64,000 nucleotides of DNA from Gadus chalcogrammus (GCF_026213295.1 NC_079423.1:18703007-18767006), one strand, 5' to 3'. Positions 47,335-58,743 are shown, numbered from the stretch's first letter. Notes: a model not told the origin generated them from the letters alone. A program made the numbers and translations.

Positions 47335-48116
<782 letters not shown>

Positions 48117-48195
48117 GGGCTGGTTGTAGTCTTTTCGCTCCGTTCTAGCCCTACTGTTGATACGGAGAACCAAGCGAAAAGACTACAACCAGCCC
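48117..48195. repeat. Perfect 23-bp inverted repeat with 33-nt loop
   Basis: GGGCTGGTTGTAGTCTTTTC at 48117-48136 (arm extends to 48139) is perfectly repeated inverted at 48173-48195. The loop contains a smaller CTCCG/CGGAG pair, so a long stem-loop can form in either strand. Confidence 0.9.
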
Positions 48196-48371
48196 CCCTG
48201 GACTCTGCTGTGATCTTCTCCTCTAGCAGTAAGAGGAAGGAACATTTGCAACGATTTTTTTCTCCTCTGCAAATCTCGCAGTGTTGGCGAATTTGAATAC
48301 AAACAACACAAAGTTAATTTCGGGTTTAAAATGCATTGTAACACACGTTACTGAGATTTGCAGAGTAAAAT

Positions 48372-48470
48372 ATTACTTTTTTTTTTAATGCCTTACATTA
48401 CCGCGTTACAGCAAAAAGTAATGCATTACATTAATGCATTACTTTTGTAACGCGTTACTCCCGACATTGT
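48372..48470 (-). mobile_element. Terminus of a GTAACGCGTTAC-type repeat
   Basis: Read on the minus strand, ATGTCGGGAGTAACGCG is followed by TTACAAAAGTAATGCATTA. This is a terminal sequence I recognise from a common fish DNA transposon. Only about 100 bp is evident. Confidence 0.45.
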
Positions 48471-49021
48471 TGAGGAGCATAGTCAAGCTATTGCTTTAAT
48501 CGGATTAGGCTGTAAATGTACTGACTCTCTCTCTCATATATTTATCCCTCTCTTCCTCACTCTTTGTCAATGTCTCTCTGTCGCAAATACAGGCACAGAC
48601 AAACGCGCATGCACACACAAACTTAGCGGGCATTGTGGTCTAGTGGCCTACTACAGTCAGTACTTTTAAATGCACATCTTAATCCAATTCCAGCCATAGT
48701 TCACCTATGCTCCTCAATTGGACAACTGCAATTGTCCAATTATACATGGCGGTGAGAAAATCGATTCATTGGCCGAAGCATCCAAGTCATACCCCCGTAC
48801 GATAGGTGGCATTGTGCCCATTTCAACTAGTGGTAATGAAGCCACCGGTTGACCTCTTTACGTCACCAGCAACAACAAACTCAGGCGGAATTCGAGAAAG
48901 ATCTTTTCAGTAGACAGCTGTCAGTTCTGGTCTGCGTCATTTCTCCGACGCTCCATTGTTCCGACCTCTCGTCGTATACGGACTCCAGTCGGAGGAGTTT
49001 TTCTGGCCGGAGTCATCATAC
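48471..49021. other. Spacer without recognised gene
   Basis: Mixed sequence. GCACACACAAAC and CAATTGGACAACTGCAATTG small palindromes are visible; nothing coding is supported. Confidence 0.4.
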
Positions 49022-49105
49022 GGCAACAATCCCTTTCTCCTCCATGTCGCGGTTCAATCTGGACCTCAGAGAGTCAAAGCCAAAGTTCCTTTCCCCCAAT
49101 TCATG
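49022..49105 (+). repeat. Dispersed repeat segment shared with 53778-53859
   Basis: GGCAACAATCCCTTTCTCCT through AGTCAAAGCCAAAG and TTCCTTTCCCCCAATTCAT matches 53778-53859 with several substitutions. The two are copies of one dispersed family. Confidence 0.75.
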
Positions 49106-49645
49106 TGAACCATGGCCAAGATACCCCCCACTATGAGTCTTTACTCATTGTGGAAGTACCAGAGAGTCGGAGAACCAGACGCAGTCTTTATGATTCATAA
49201 TATCAGAGAATATCCCCGTCAGTTTGGCCGCGGCGCAATGAATGAATAAAGATCGTAAACATGTCGGAAGAAAAATACATTTATTTTGAGAGATCTGCCC
49301 GAAGTTACTACTTTACAACCTTGTTGATGACCAGTGTTCTAAATTATCATTTTGGCAGGCATTAATAAAAACGTACTACCCAGTTTGGCCGGTGATGCAT
49401 GAGGCAATCATGTCAGTCAGAGCCGCTCTACTGTTCTCGCTCCCTGGCCAGTACTGACTTCATTTCCCATGAACACTGAGATGATGCTACGTGATGACGT
49501 ATAAGACGCTCATTGGCTGCGCGCAGGCAGTGCAACCAACCAGCTCGAGAAACCATGGAAACAGAAAAGACAAAGAAGAAAAAGAAGAAGAAAAATAATT
49601 AATGAACGGAACAGAAACTATCAAAAGAAGGGAGGGTGCTAGCTA
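49106..49645. other. Spacer with a promoter-like stretch
   Basis: GTGATGACGTATAAG (CRE-like) and CTCATTGGCTGCG (CCAAT-like) lie at about 49490-49525. A short lysine-rich frame starting METEKTKKKK begins at about 49555. It could be a first exon interrupted by the next element, but this is speculative. Confidence 0.25.
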
Positions 49646-49680
49646 AAGTAAATGGTAACCCTTCCTTTTACAGTCCTCTA

Positions 49681-49995
49681 ATTACTAGGTATTTACCCGG
49701 TACATACATGGTAAATCATAGGGTATTACTGGGTAATTACCACTGGTAATAAGAAGGTAAATACAGAGGTAGTTACCCGGTAAATACATGGTAAATCATA
49801 GTGTATTACTGGGTAATTACCACTGGTAATAAGAAGGTAAATACAGAGGTAGTTACCCGGTAAATACATGGTAAATCATAGTGTATTACTGGGTAATTAC
49901 CACTGGTAATAAGAAGGTAAATACAGAGGAATTATCCGGTAAATTATAGTGTATTACTGTGTAATTACCACTGGTAATAAGAAGGTAAATACAGA
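49681..49995. repeat. 80-bp subterminal tandem repeat, left arm
   Basis: GGGTAATTACCACTGG recurs at 49731, 49811 and 49891, a period of 80, with a shortened fourth copy after that. The corresponding inverted copies lie at about 52505-52740 in the right arm, with one unit fewer. Confidence 0.9.
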
Positions 49996-50370
49996 GGAAT
50001 TACAGCTGATGTACCAAGTAAAACCTCCACTATTGCCCATCAACTCAACTAAGTAGCGTGTAGTTGTAACTGTTTTAGGTTGGTAATAACTCCGATATTG
50101 TGTACTTCCTAGGAAATTAGGCAACCAATTCTTAGAAACACCTATTATCCAAGGTTTATGTTGGTAACAGCCCAAATTTAATGATGTATCTAGAAATTAG
50201 CATAGTACTTTCCAATAAAATACTTTTTCTTAGTTATTATTCATAGCTACACCCATTTAGAAAGGGTTTATTCAGTTTACCACTATGGAATTACTTACCT
50301 GGTAACAACCTCTGCAGGAAGTTTTCCTCTAGTGTCATGGTACATCGTCTTAAATACTGGGTACAAAGCC

Positions 50371-50990
50371 GTTTGTTTCCATGGTATTACCAGGTTCTTA
50401 CCATATCATTTATAATAGATACATTCCATTGTCCATGCAGTCAACACAAACTTGTACCATGTACGTTCTGCGACGTTACCAAGTAAAACACGACAATTTA
50501 CCCAGTAAGTAAGCTGAAACTGTACTGTAAAAGGAAGCCTTGTTTGTTTCCATGGTATTACCAGGTTCTTACCATATAATTTGTAATACATTATTCCCTT
50601 TTCCATGCAGTCAACACAAACTTTTACCATGTACGTTCTGCGACGTTACCAAGTAAAACACGACAATTTACCCAGTAATTAAGCTGAAACGGTACTGTAA
50701 AAGGAAGCCTCGTTTGTTTCCATGGTATTACCAGGTTCTTACCATATCATTTGTAATACATTATTCCCTTTTCCATGCAGTCAACACAAACTTGTACCAT
50801 GTACGTTCTGCAACGTTACCAAGTAAAACACGACAATTTACCCAGTAAGTAAGCTGAAACTGTACTGTAAAAGGAAGCCTTGTTTGTTTCCATTGTATTA
50901 CCAGGCTCTTACCATATAAGTTGTAACTGGTTATTCCCTTTTCCATGCAATCAACACAAACCATATATGTTCTGCAACATCGTTCACCAG
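50371..50990. repeat. 170-bp internal tandem repeat, about 3.7 copies
   Basis: GTTTGTTTCCATGGTATTAC starts copies at 50371, 50542, 50712 and 50882 (one base differs in the last). Each full copy ends with CTGTAAAAGGAAG (50525, 50695, 50865), the same motif found at the inner part of the element terminus, suggesting multiplied transposase-binding sites. Confidence 0.9.
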
Positions 50991-51239
50991 TAGTTAAGCA
51001 CTTTAATTGTTGTTATAAAACCCCAAACCACTGTTGATGAAAGACATATTAAAATTAAACAAAATCAAAGGCTTATCTTTCAAACAATGCATATCTCAGA
51101 AACAGGCACTGAACACTGAAGAAATCGGACAAAAAAAAGAGCCGTCCACATCAACTCAATTTAAATGTTACTGATGGTGTTTTCATAAAACACATGACAG
51201 TGTTATGGCAAGTGACCACAAGGAAGACTTCTTCAACCT

Positions 51240-51436
51240 CTACAATTTGAATAAGTGGTGAATGCCATGCAGCAATCTGCCTATGGGAGCATCTTTGTGG
51301 TCATTCGCAAACCAATGAGTCCACTCGATGAATGAGAGATGACTCTTTAGTGTCTTCTCTGTGAGGTATCCCTGCAGTCTCCACATCTGGGATTTGAAGG
51401 CTGACCAAGACTTGACCAGGTACCTCCAAATCTCCC
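51240..51436 (-). CDS. C-terminal exon of an unknown protein within the transposon
   Basis: On the minus strand a polypyrimidine tract (TTTATTTTCTTGTCTTCTG) and an AG at 51438-51437 precede an open stretch that enters in phase with two bases of a split codon. It encodes 64 residues to a TAG at 51240. It begins EIWRYLVKSWSAFKSQMW and ends LLHGIHHLFKL, rich in W, K and H. It is the only stretch in the element with clear coding character and a good acceptor. Upstream exons were not found in the remaining 700 bp, so this copy is truncated. The product may be the transposase C terminus; I do not recognise the domain. Confidence 0.5.
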
Positions 51437-51589
51437 CTTCAAGAATCAGAAGACAAGAAAATAAACATTAGGACTGTCAATTAATGAACATTTCTAGAAC
51501 ATGTAGAACTCAAAGATTATTTTGTTTATCAGTTAAGAAAGGATGCTGGTCCTCTGGCAATTGTGTTTGGTCATATTGAAAAGAGAAAA

Positions 51590-51850
51590 AGGCATAGCCA
51601 TAAATACAGTTAATAGGACAGGAGGGGACAGGCTGTTAGCTCCGGTTAGCCCTTTAGCATCGAGCTAGCGGAGCTTCTGTCATTCAAATAACTCGGACAT
51701 GTTGTTTAAAACCTATAACACCCAATTCATTAAAATATCCGGATTTAATCGGGCTCTCTCCCATAAGTACAGTTAATAGGATGGGAAGAGACAGGCTCTC
51801 TTAGCCCCGGTTAGCGCGATGCTAAAGAGCAGCTCTACCGGAGCATGCCA
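51590..51850. repeat. Imperfect duplicated segment in the element core
   Basis: TACAGTTAATAGGAC, then GACAGGCT and CCGGTTAGC occur at about 51605 and again at about 51758, about 153 bp apart, each followed by GCTA-rich sequence. Function is unknown. Confidence 0.55.
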
Positions 51851-52862
51851 CCTCAACAGGTGCAAGTTAGCCTCCGGTTTGATATCTGCCGGATATTCGG
51901 TTTACCACCCAATCGGATTCATCAACATAAGTGCAATACATTACGGGCTTAGTACGTTAAGGACGGTTTAGGACACCGTATCGCGAAAAATCACAAACAC
52001 ATGTTGTCGCCATCAATGTCTGTGCAACAACGTCATTTACGTTCTGGCTGCTACCTGTTTTAGGGACCGTCAACAAATTACACTCACCGACTGTTGGCAG
52101 AGACGTTACCATGTCTCTGCCAACACCATGGAAACGCTTCGTACCCAGTATTTAAGAAGATGTACCATGACACTAGAGGAAAACTTCCTGCAGAGGTTGT
52201 TTCCAGGTAAGTAATTCCATAGTGGTAAATTGAATAAACCCTTTCTAAATGGGTGTAGCTATGAATAATAACTAAGAAAAAGTATTTTATTGGAAAGTAC
52301 TATGCTAATTTCTAGATAGTACATCATTAAATTTGGGCTGTTACCAACATAAACCTTGGATAATAGGTTTTTCTAAGAATTGGTTGCCTAATTTCCTAGG
52401 AAGTACACAATATCGGGAGTTATTACCAACCTAAAACAGTTTACAACTACACGCTACTTAGTTGAGTTGATGGGTAATAGTGGAGGTTTTACTTGGTACA
52501 TCAGCTGTAATTCCTCTGTATTTACCTTCTTATTACCAGTGGTAATTACACAGTAATACACTTTAATTTACCGGATAATTCCTCTGTATTTACCTTCTTA
52601 TTACCAGTGGTAATTACCCAGTAATACACTATGATTTACCATGTATTTACCGGGTAACTACCTCTGTATTTACCTTCTTATTACCAGTGGTAATTACCCA
52701 GTAATACACTATAATTTACCATGCATGTACCGGGTAAATACCTAGTAATTAGGAGACTGTAAAAGGAAGGGTTACCAAGTAAATTAAAAAGTAGCCAAAA
52801 CTTAAACTAAGAGGAAGGAGGCAGGGGATGAGATTGCGAATATAAACGATAATGCGTGTATA

Positions 52863-53132
52863 ATGAAAAAAAGAAAGTTCAACATCAAATGGATGACGGG
52901 TCGTGAATGGCTTGTGTTTGATCATGAAAATGTCGTCATGATTTGTAAGGACTGCTGCATGTACGCAAAAGAAAAAAACAAAACAAACAATTTTGTGGTG
53001 AGAACGAATAATTTTGAAGTCGAGGCTGCAAAGGAACATGAGAGTGCCCGAAGTCATCAGGAGAGCTTCAGGATTAAATGCGCCAAAACAGGTCCTATTG
53101 AAGATAGCCTTGCTGGGAGCAGCCTTTCTTTA
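52863..53132 (+). pseudogene. Exon encoding a TTF/BED-like zinc finger (ZNF862/hAT-related)
   Basis: From an ATG at 52863 the frame reads MKKRKFNIKWMTGREWLVFD, then MICKDCCMY, NNFVVRTNNFEVEA and KEHESARSHQES. The spacing W...C..C....NNF..(G/R)TNNF....H....H fits the TTF/BED-type finger found at the start of ZNF862/KIAA1586-like proteins and related hAT transposases. The usual GTNNF glycine is replaced by arginine. The frame runs into the next repeat at about 53132 (GGTCCCATGGCATG), so it is probably one exon or a fragment. It lies 79 bp beyond the right target duplication of the 3.1-kb element and so outside it. Confidence 0.5.
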
Positions 53133-53860
53133 TTAAAGGTCCCATGGCATGCTACTTTAGGGATGCTTTAATATAGATATTAGTAGGCCCCAAACACAGT
53201 ATTTGAAGACGTTCCCGAAATTCAGCCGTGGTGCCGATTTACAGCCACTACGAGGCAGTCGCACATTGCTAGCTTTAATGCAAATGAGGAGGAGAGAGGC
53301 GGGTCAAGGAGGAGGATGGAGGTGTGGCCCTTAGCAGCTTTCAGCCACGGTCCTAAGCGTCTGTTTACAGTGGTGTATGGCGAGGCGTACACAGCCTTTA
53401 GCCGTGTTCTGTTAATATTCTAGAACACACGTCCTGGAGCTCTATATCTAAATAATATCATATTATACATGGATATCTATATCATATAATATATATTATC
53501 ACGGCCAAAAGCTGTGTGAGCCTCCAGACGATATTACGACCGCCTAGGGTTCTCCGACGTCTCTGGGTCTTCCACGTCCACATCAATCTGAAGTAGACTG
53601 AACCACGACATGGAGGAGAAAGGGATTGTTGACCGCGGTTGTCTCCCGCCGGAGCCTCGCTGCCGAGGGACCACCGCATCAGCAGCGGTCAGCGGTTAGG
53701 CGCTATCGCCTCCTTCAGCGCCGAGGCGGTGGTCCCTCGGCAGCGGGAAGCGGGGCTCAAGCGGGAGACATTCAAGGCCAACAATCCCTTTCTCCTCTAT
53801 GTCGTGGTTCATGTACTTCAGGGAGTCAAAGCCAAGGTTCCTTTCCCCCAATTCATTCAT
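53131..53860 (+). mobile_element. Fragment of a palindromic GGTCCCATGGCATG repeat
   Basis: TTAAAGGTCCCATGGCATG, followed by CACAGTATTTGAAGACG and AATGAGGAGGAGAGAGGCGG, belongs to a repeat I recognise as common in fish. Its centre is a long palindrome: 53588-53677 pairs with 53726-53821 around a 48-nt spacer, including the ACCACCGC/GCGGTGGT core. An AT-rich ATATC tract interrupts it at 53445-53500. No transposase is seen. It is a non-autonomous fold-back type element, incomplete on the right. Confidence 0.6.
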
Positions 53861-53867
53861 TCTCAAC

Positions 53868-54331
53868 TGTTACGTATTTTAAGAACACCAGTTGTATTTC
53901 CCTCACTTAACCAATAGGGGGTAGGACCAAACATATTAGCCGTAAATACTACACATAGCCACAAGGGGAGCAGGACATTACTGAAGGCTGCAATAGATAC
54001 TTTAGCCACAGAGGGCAGCACCACAGACCAGGCGAGGAAAGCCGAGGATTACGTCATACCGGTTCCTCACAATTCTTCCGGTCCGCGCTGCTGAGTCCAT
54101 AAAAAGCCTCCAGATCGTGGAGGCCGGTAGAACTCTCTCGGCAGCGATTAGATATATATGGGTTTATGCCTTTGATCAGCTAGGAGAATACTCGCACGTG
54201 CTTAGAATACATCTTCAATCTCTCTTTACTTCAGAGTATCAGTTTACCATACCGAAAATACTTTATACAAATAAAGTCTCTTTAAAGCTATTCCTTTGGA
54301 TTCGACCCCTCTTTCCCTGAAGAACTCTGCA
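53868..54331 (+). mobile_element. Candidate LTR of a retroelement
   Basis: It starts TGTTACG and ends CTGCA. It contains a CATAAAAAGCC TATA-like box (about 54099) and AATAAAGTC (about 54270), both in correct order for an LTR. Two bases downstream, TGGTGACGCCCGACG (from 54334) could be a primer-binding site. No gag/pol follows in the next 900 bp, so it is a solo or fragmentary element. The boundaries are inferred without a second LTR. Confidence 0.4.
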
Positions 54332-55277
54332 ATTGGTGACGCCCGACGTTCTTGGAAAGTTCCGGACCGAGACTAGCGACCGCGAGGCCATTCGGAAAGC
54401 AGTACAAGCTACTTACAGGCGCCACAAGAAAGGTAAACAGAACCTGTTGTCCATGACTGAACTCTGTATAGTTAGATATAATCACATTTAGGTGAATAGC
54501 TTGTACTGCCTTCGTCTGGTTGAGGGGACGTGTGGTCTCGGCCTGTTTGAAATTCATACAGCCGGTTAGATAAACGGCCTAGGATACGCTAACAGATTGA
54601 AATTAAATAACGAGCTCACAAAGTAAAGGGCGAGTGTGTTTTATATGGGTTTGTAGATAGACTGTATCCAATCCCGTCTAGATCTAATGTTTGTACCACG
54701 TGGGAAACGTATTACCTGTGGTTTTTGTGTTATATGGTGAATGTCTCGAAGTTAAGCCGGACCATCATAAGGTATTATTAATAACCGACCAGAAAACGTT
54801 TGAGCCATTACGGTGGGGTGAAAAAGGTCGAATATTAACGTTAATCTAGCTTACTTGCATAAAACCGGTGGCGTGGCTTTGTTTGCTGTGGAGTTTGAAT
54901 GGGTTTGATTCCTCCAGGCCCGGTCCATTGAAAAAGTTCGTATAGTATATAACACAGCCGTAGAGGCACACTTGCGCAGTTTTTAACCCATCTGTTTTGA
55001 GTGCTTCGCTAACCCGCTGTGGGGACAAACTTGCAGGAATCTCATACTTCTTATAGAGATCCAATACAGTGCGTTTGGCCAGTGCTACCTAGGTCAAAAC
55101 TAGTTTGTTTCTACAGCATTTTGGATGTACCACGTGGTGTACGATTTAAATTGACAACGCGTCTTGGAAACGTGCGTTTCCTTTGTTCATACCTCCACAG
55201 TCTTTGTAGTCAGAGCCCTTTTTGAAACAAACGCCATTGCTCGAGAGCAACAGGGGGCTCAACTAGGTGTTACATCC
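54332..55277. other. Spacer, possibly leader of the preceding LTR
   Basis: No recognisable gag or host gene. GTACCACGTGGGAAACG (about 54693) and GTACCACGTGGTGTACG (about 55127) contain CACGTG E-boxes in palindromic context. Frames of up to 89 codons lack motifs. Confidence 0.4.
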
Positions 55278-55517
55278 TCTCTCCCTCTCGCTCTATATCC
55301 CCCTCTCTCTCTCCCTCCCCCTCTCTCTCCCTCCCCCTCTCTCTCCCTCCCCCTCTCTCTCTCTCCCCCTCCCCCTCTCCCTCTCTCTCTCTCCCTCTCT
55401 TTCTCCCTCCCCCTCTCTCTCTCTCTCTCTCTCTCCCTCTCCCTCCCTCTCTCTCTCTCTCTCTCCCTCCCCCTCTCCCACCCCCTCCCCCTCTCCCTCT
55501 CTCTCCCGCCCCCTCTC

Positions 55518-55571
<54 letters not shown>

Positions 55572-55632
55572 TCCCTCTCTCTCCCTCCCTTTCTCTCTCC
55601 CTCCCTCTCTCTCTCTCTCATCCTCTCTCTCT
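55278..55632. repeat. CT/CCCT-rich low-complexity tract
   Basis: A mixture of CTCTCT and CCCTCCCCCTCT over about 355 bp. Predicted proteins (LSLSL, RERER) are artefacts. Confidence 0.95.
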
Positions 55633-56008
55633 CTCACTCACTCACTTTGACACTCACTCACTCACTTTGACACTCACTCACTCACTCACTCACTCACTTT
55701 GATACTCACTCACTCACTCACTCACTCACTCACTCACTTTTATACTCACTCACTCACTCACTCACTCACTCACTCACTCACTTTTATACTCACTCACTCA
55801 CTCACTCACTTTGATACTCACTCACTCACTCACTCACTCACTCACTTTTATACTCACTCACTCACTCACTCACTTTGACACCCACTCACTCACTCACTCA
55901 CTTTGACACTCACTCACCCACTCACTCACTTTTATACTCACTCACTCACTCACTCACTTTTATACTCACTCACTCACTCACTCACTTTGAAACTCACTCA
56001 CTCACTCT
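55633..56008. repeat. (TCAC)n tandem array with TTTGAC/TTTTATAC spacers
   Basis: Blocks of 3 to 8 TCAC units are separated by TTTGACAC, TTTGATAC or TTTTATAC, repeated more than ten times. It is a compound minisatellite built on a tetranucleotide. Confidence 0.93.
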
Positions 56009-56092
56009 CTCTCTCTCCTGCAAGTCAGTAGGGTCTGAATGGTCAGTCTTTTGTTAAGACTGCATGACCTCTGACCTGGACAATAGCAGATC

Positions 56093-56101
56093 TCTCTCCC
56101 T

Positions 56102-56194
<93 letters not shown>

Positions 56195-56203
56195 GAGATA
56201 TGT
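56093..56203. repeat. (CT)n microsatellite
   Basis: An almost pure CT run, followed by CTAGAGATATGTTCTCTCT. Confidence 0.96.
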
Positions 56204-56312
56204 TCTCTCTATCTCTCTCCAAGCACACACTTATTGAAGGCAACAAGTGTCAATTTTGACCTGGGTGTTTTGATAAGGCAATGGTAGCCTGCACAAAGGG
56301 ACCCCCGGTGTG

Positions 56313-56313
56313 C

Positions 56314-56402
<89 letters not shown>
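56313..56402. repeat. (CTGT)n microsatellite, about 22 units
   Basis: A pure CTGT run, followed by CTAGAAATATGTTCTCTCT, nearly the same 3' anchor as the preceding CT microsatellite. Confidence 0.97.
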
Positions 56403-56938
56403 AGAAATATGTTCTCTCTCCATAAATATATTCCCTTAAAAATCCATCTGTTTCAAATGATAACAATGTTTTGGCAGTTACTTATTCAGCCAATGGTGTA
56501 TAATTGTCACATTTCACTCGTCAATAGCTATTATAGTGTATATTTCATTCCAATATATGAGGTATTTAGTTTGATTTTGATTTAAATATCAATATCTAGT
56601 TCATAACTACAGTTTCCGCACGCTCATTAAGTGCCCTCATCCTCTACGAATCAATAAATCCATAGCAATAAGTTGAAAACCATCGGTAAAGCAATAGTTT
56701 CTAGACACATAATATTTTGGCTATATTTTTGTAACTAATAGAATTCAACATCTATGGGAGAACAATATTTATGTATACATGTAATAAATCTGTAAATCCA
56801 CTTTGTTTGTACAGACATATTGCTTTTGGGCAACCAGGAAGGTTGTTCCACAGTTTCAATACGGAATATTGAAAAGTAATTAACGTTGTACAATCTTGTA
56901 ACTCCCAATTCCTCGCTCTTTCTCTCTCTCTGCCTGCC
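56403..56938. other. AT-rich spacer without recognised gene
   Basis: No RNA gene, repeat array or supported frame; a 91-codon frame crossing from the CTGT repeat is not credible. Confidence 0.5.
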
Positions 56939-58743
56939 TGTCTAAAGGTAGGCCCTCCCTCACCCCTTAAATTCCTTCCCCATCCTTTAGTCCCTATCTC
57001 CCACCCCCCCTCATAAAGACCCCCCCCCCCCTTCCCCAGAGAATAGAATGAACCCCCACCCTTCCCAAATCACCTCTCTCTATCTCTCTCTCTCTCTGTC
57101 GCTATTTTTAACAATGATAACTTCTATTTGTAGTTCCCCTTATCATCCAAGGATCTCATAGGGCTATCTGTGTACATATAAATGTACACAAAGCGCAGAA
57201 ACAGAGTGTATTAAGAACACAAATTGCGGTTAAGTGGTAGCCTTATGCCATAAGGTACCACAGTTTTCAGCCGGACAGATAGAACTCTGAGAAGTTTCTG
57301 TAGTCAGCTGATACGCATGTAGTTTGCACCGCAGCCATATTTGTAGTTCTTGGTAGTGAATCCAACCCCCCCCTGTCCCCTCCCTTCGATCCCCCTTCGT
57401 AGATCTCCTCGTCTCTTCCTCCCGCCTAAACCCCCTCTCGTAAATTCCCCCCCACCCTTTTTTCCCTGTCTCCCACCCCCCCCCCTCATAAAGACCCCCC
57501 CCCCCCTTTCCCCACAGAATAGCTTTGTCTTTAATGCCCCACTGGCGTTGTTTTGAGTACTTGTTGTTAACGATTGTTCATGGTTATGGGTGCGAGGTAA
57601 GGTCCTCCACTATCGGTCTCTGTGAAGATCGAGCCACAAAAGAACATTAACGAGAGTTCCAATCATTATTATCTTTCACTTCTCCCATTCTTCTGAACTT
57701 TCCTGAGGCTGGCACGGTCTGTGTTCCTAAGCAGTAGCTCCATAGCGGACGTTCAGAGTAAATACCACCTATCTGATGACTCGCTAATACCATCCAATAT
57801 GCATGCTTACATTTTACATTCAAGTCTGTTGATATTTTGTTATTAAAAACGCGAATTATTAGTCTACGAGTCCCTCCTAACCCTTTACACTCGTAAAGTC
57901 CCCACCACTCCCCTCCAGGCCCAGTCTAACACCCCGTCCACTCACTGGCCTTCCATCTCTCTCTCTCCAACCCCGTCTCTCTGCTTCTCCTCCTCCACTG
58001 TCTTAATTAACCCCCCACCACCAATCTTCCTCCCGCTAAACCCTCCTCGTAAATCCAAACCCCAACCCCTCCCATGACATCTCTCTCTCTCTCGCTCGCT
58101 CTCTCTGTCGCTATTTTTAACAACGATAACTTCTATTTGTAGTTCCACTTATCATCCAAGGATCTAATAGGGCTATCTGTATACATGTAAATGTACACAC
58201 GGCGCAGAGACATAGTGTATTGAGAACACAAATTGCGGTTAAGTGGTAGCCTTATGCTATAAGGTACCACAGTTTTCAGCCGGACAGATAGAACTCAGAG
58301 AAGTTTCTGTAGTCGACTGATACGTATGTAGTATTACCAGCCGCCATATTTGTAATTCTTGGTAGTGAATCCAACCCCCCCTCTCCCCTCCCTTCGATCC
58401 CCCTTCGTAGATCTCTTCCTCCCGCCTAAACCCTCCTCGTAAATCCAACCCCCAGTCTCTCCCACGACACATCTCTCTCTCTCTGTCGCTATTTTTAACA
58501 ACGATAACTTTTATTTGTAGTTCCCCTTATCATCCAAGGAACACATAGGACTATCTGTGTATATATACATGTACACACAGCGCGGAGAAAGTGTACTGAG
58601 AGCGCAAAATGCGGTTAAGTGGTAGCCTTATGCCATAAGGTACCACAGTGTTCAGCCGGACAGATAGAACTCAGAGAAGTTTCTGTATTCGGCTGATACG
58701 TATGTAGTATGCACCGCAGCCATATTTGTAGTTCTTGGTAGTG
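56939..58743. repeat. Irregular tandem array of a 270-bp hairpin-bearing unit and C-rich spacers
   Basis: The unit GTCGCTATTTTTAAC...TTCTTGGTAGTG occurs at 57098-57369, 58107-58380 and 58484-58743 with about 85-90% similarity by eye. C-rich spacers (CTCATAAAGACCCCCC, TTCCTCCCGCCTAAACCC) recur around 56950-57060, 57370-57530, 57900-58080 and 58381-58470. Each unit contains GTGGTAGCCTTATG, which folds onto CATAAGGTACCAC. A stretch at 57531-57899 is unrelated. Confidence 0.8.

Larger units (their letters stand above)
49654..52776 (-). mobile_element. 3.1-kb long-inverted-arm DNA transposon (KDZ/Zisupton-like?)
   Basis: Both ends start GGTAACCCTTCCTTTTACAG when read inward, flanked by identical 8-bp repeats AAGTAAAT at 49646-49653 and 52777-52784. 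The inverted homology extends far inward: the left arm is 49654-50364 and the right arm 52141-52776, differing mainly by one extra 80-bp unit on the left. An 8-bp duplication fits hAT, P or KDZ/Zisupton elements. Repeated terminal-motif copies inside and a captured coding exon make a KDZ/Zisupton-type element plausible, but superfamily assignment is inference. The high arm similarity suggests fairly recent activity. Confidence 0.75.

Noticed and set aside
55164..55670. 168-codon LSLSLP-rich frame
   Set aside because: It is a translation of the CT/CCCT low-complexity tract.
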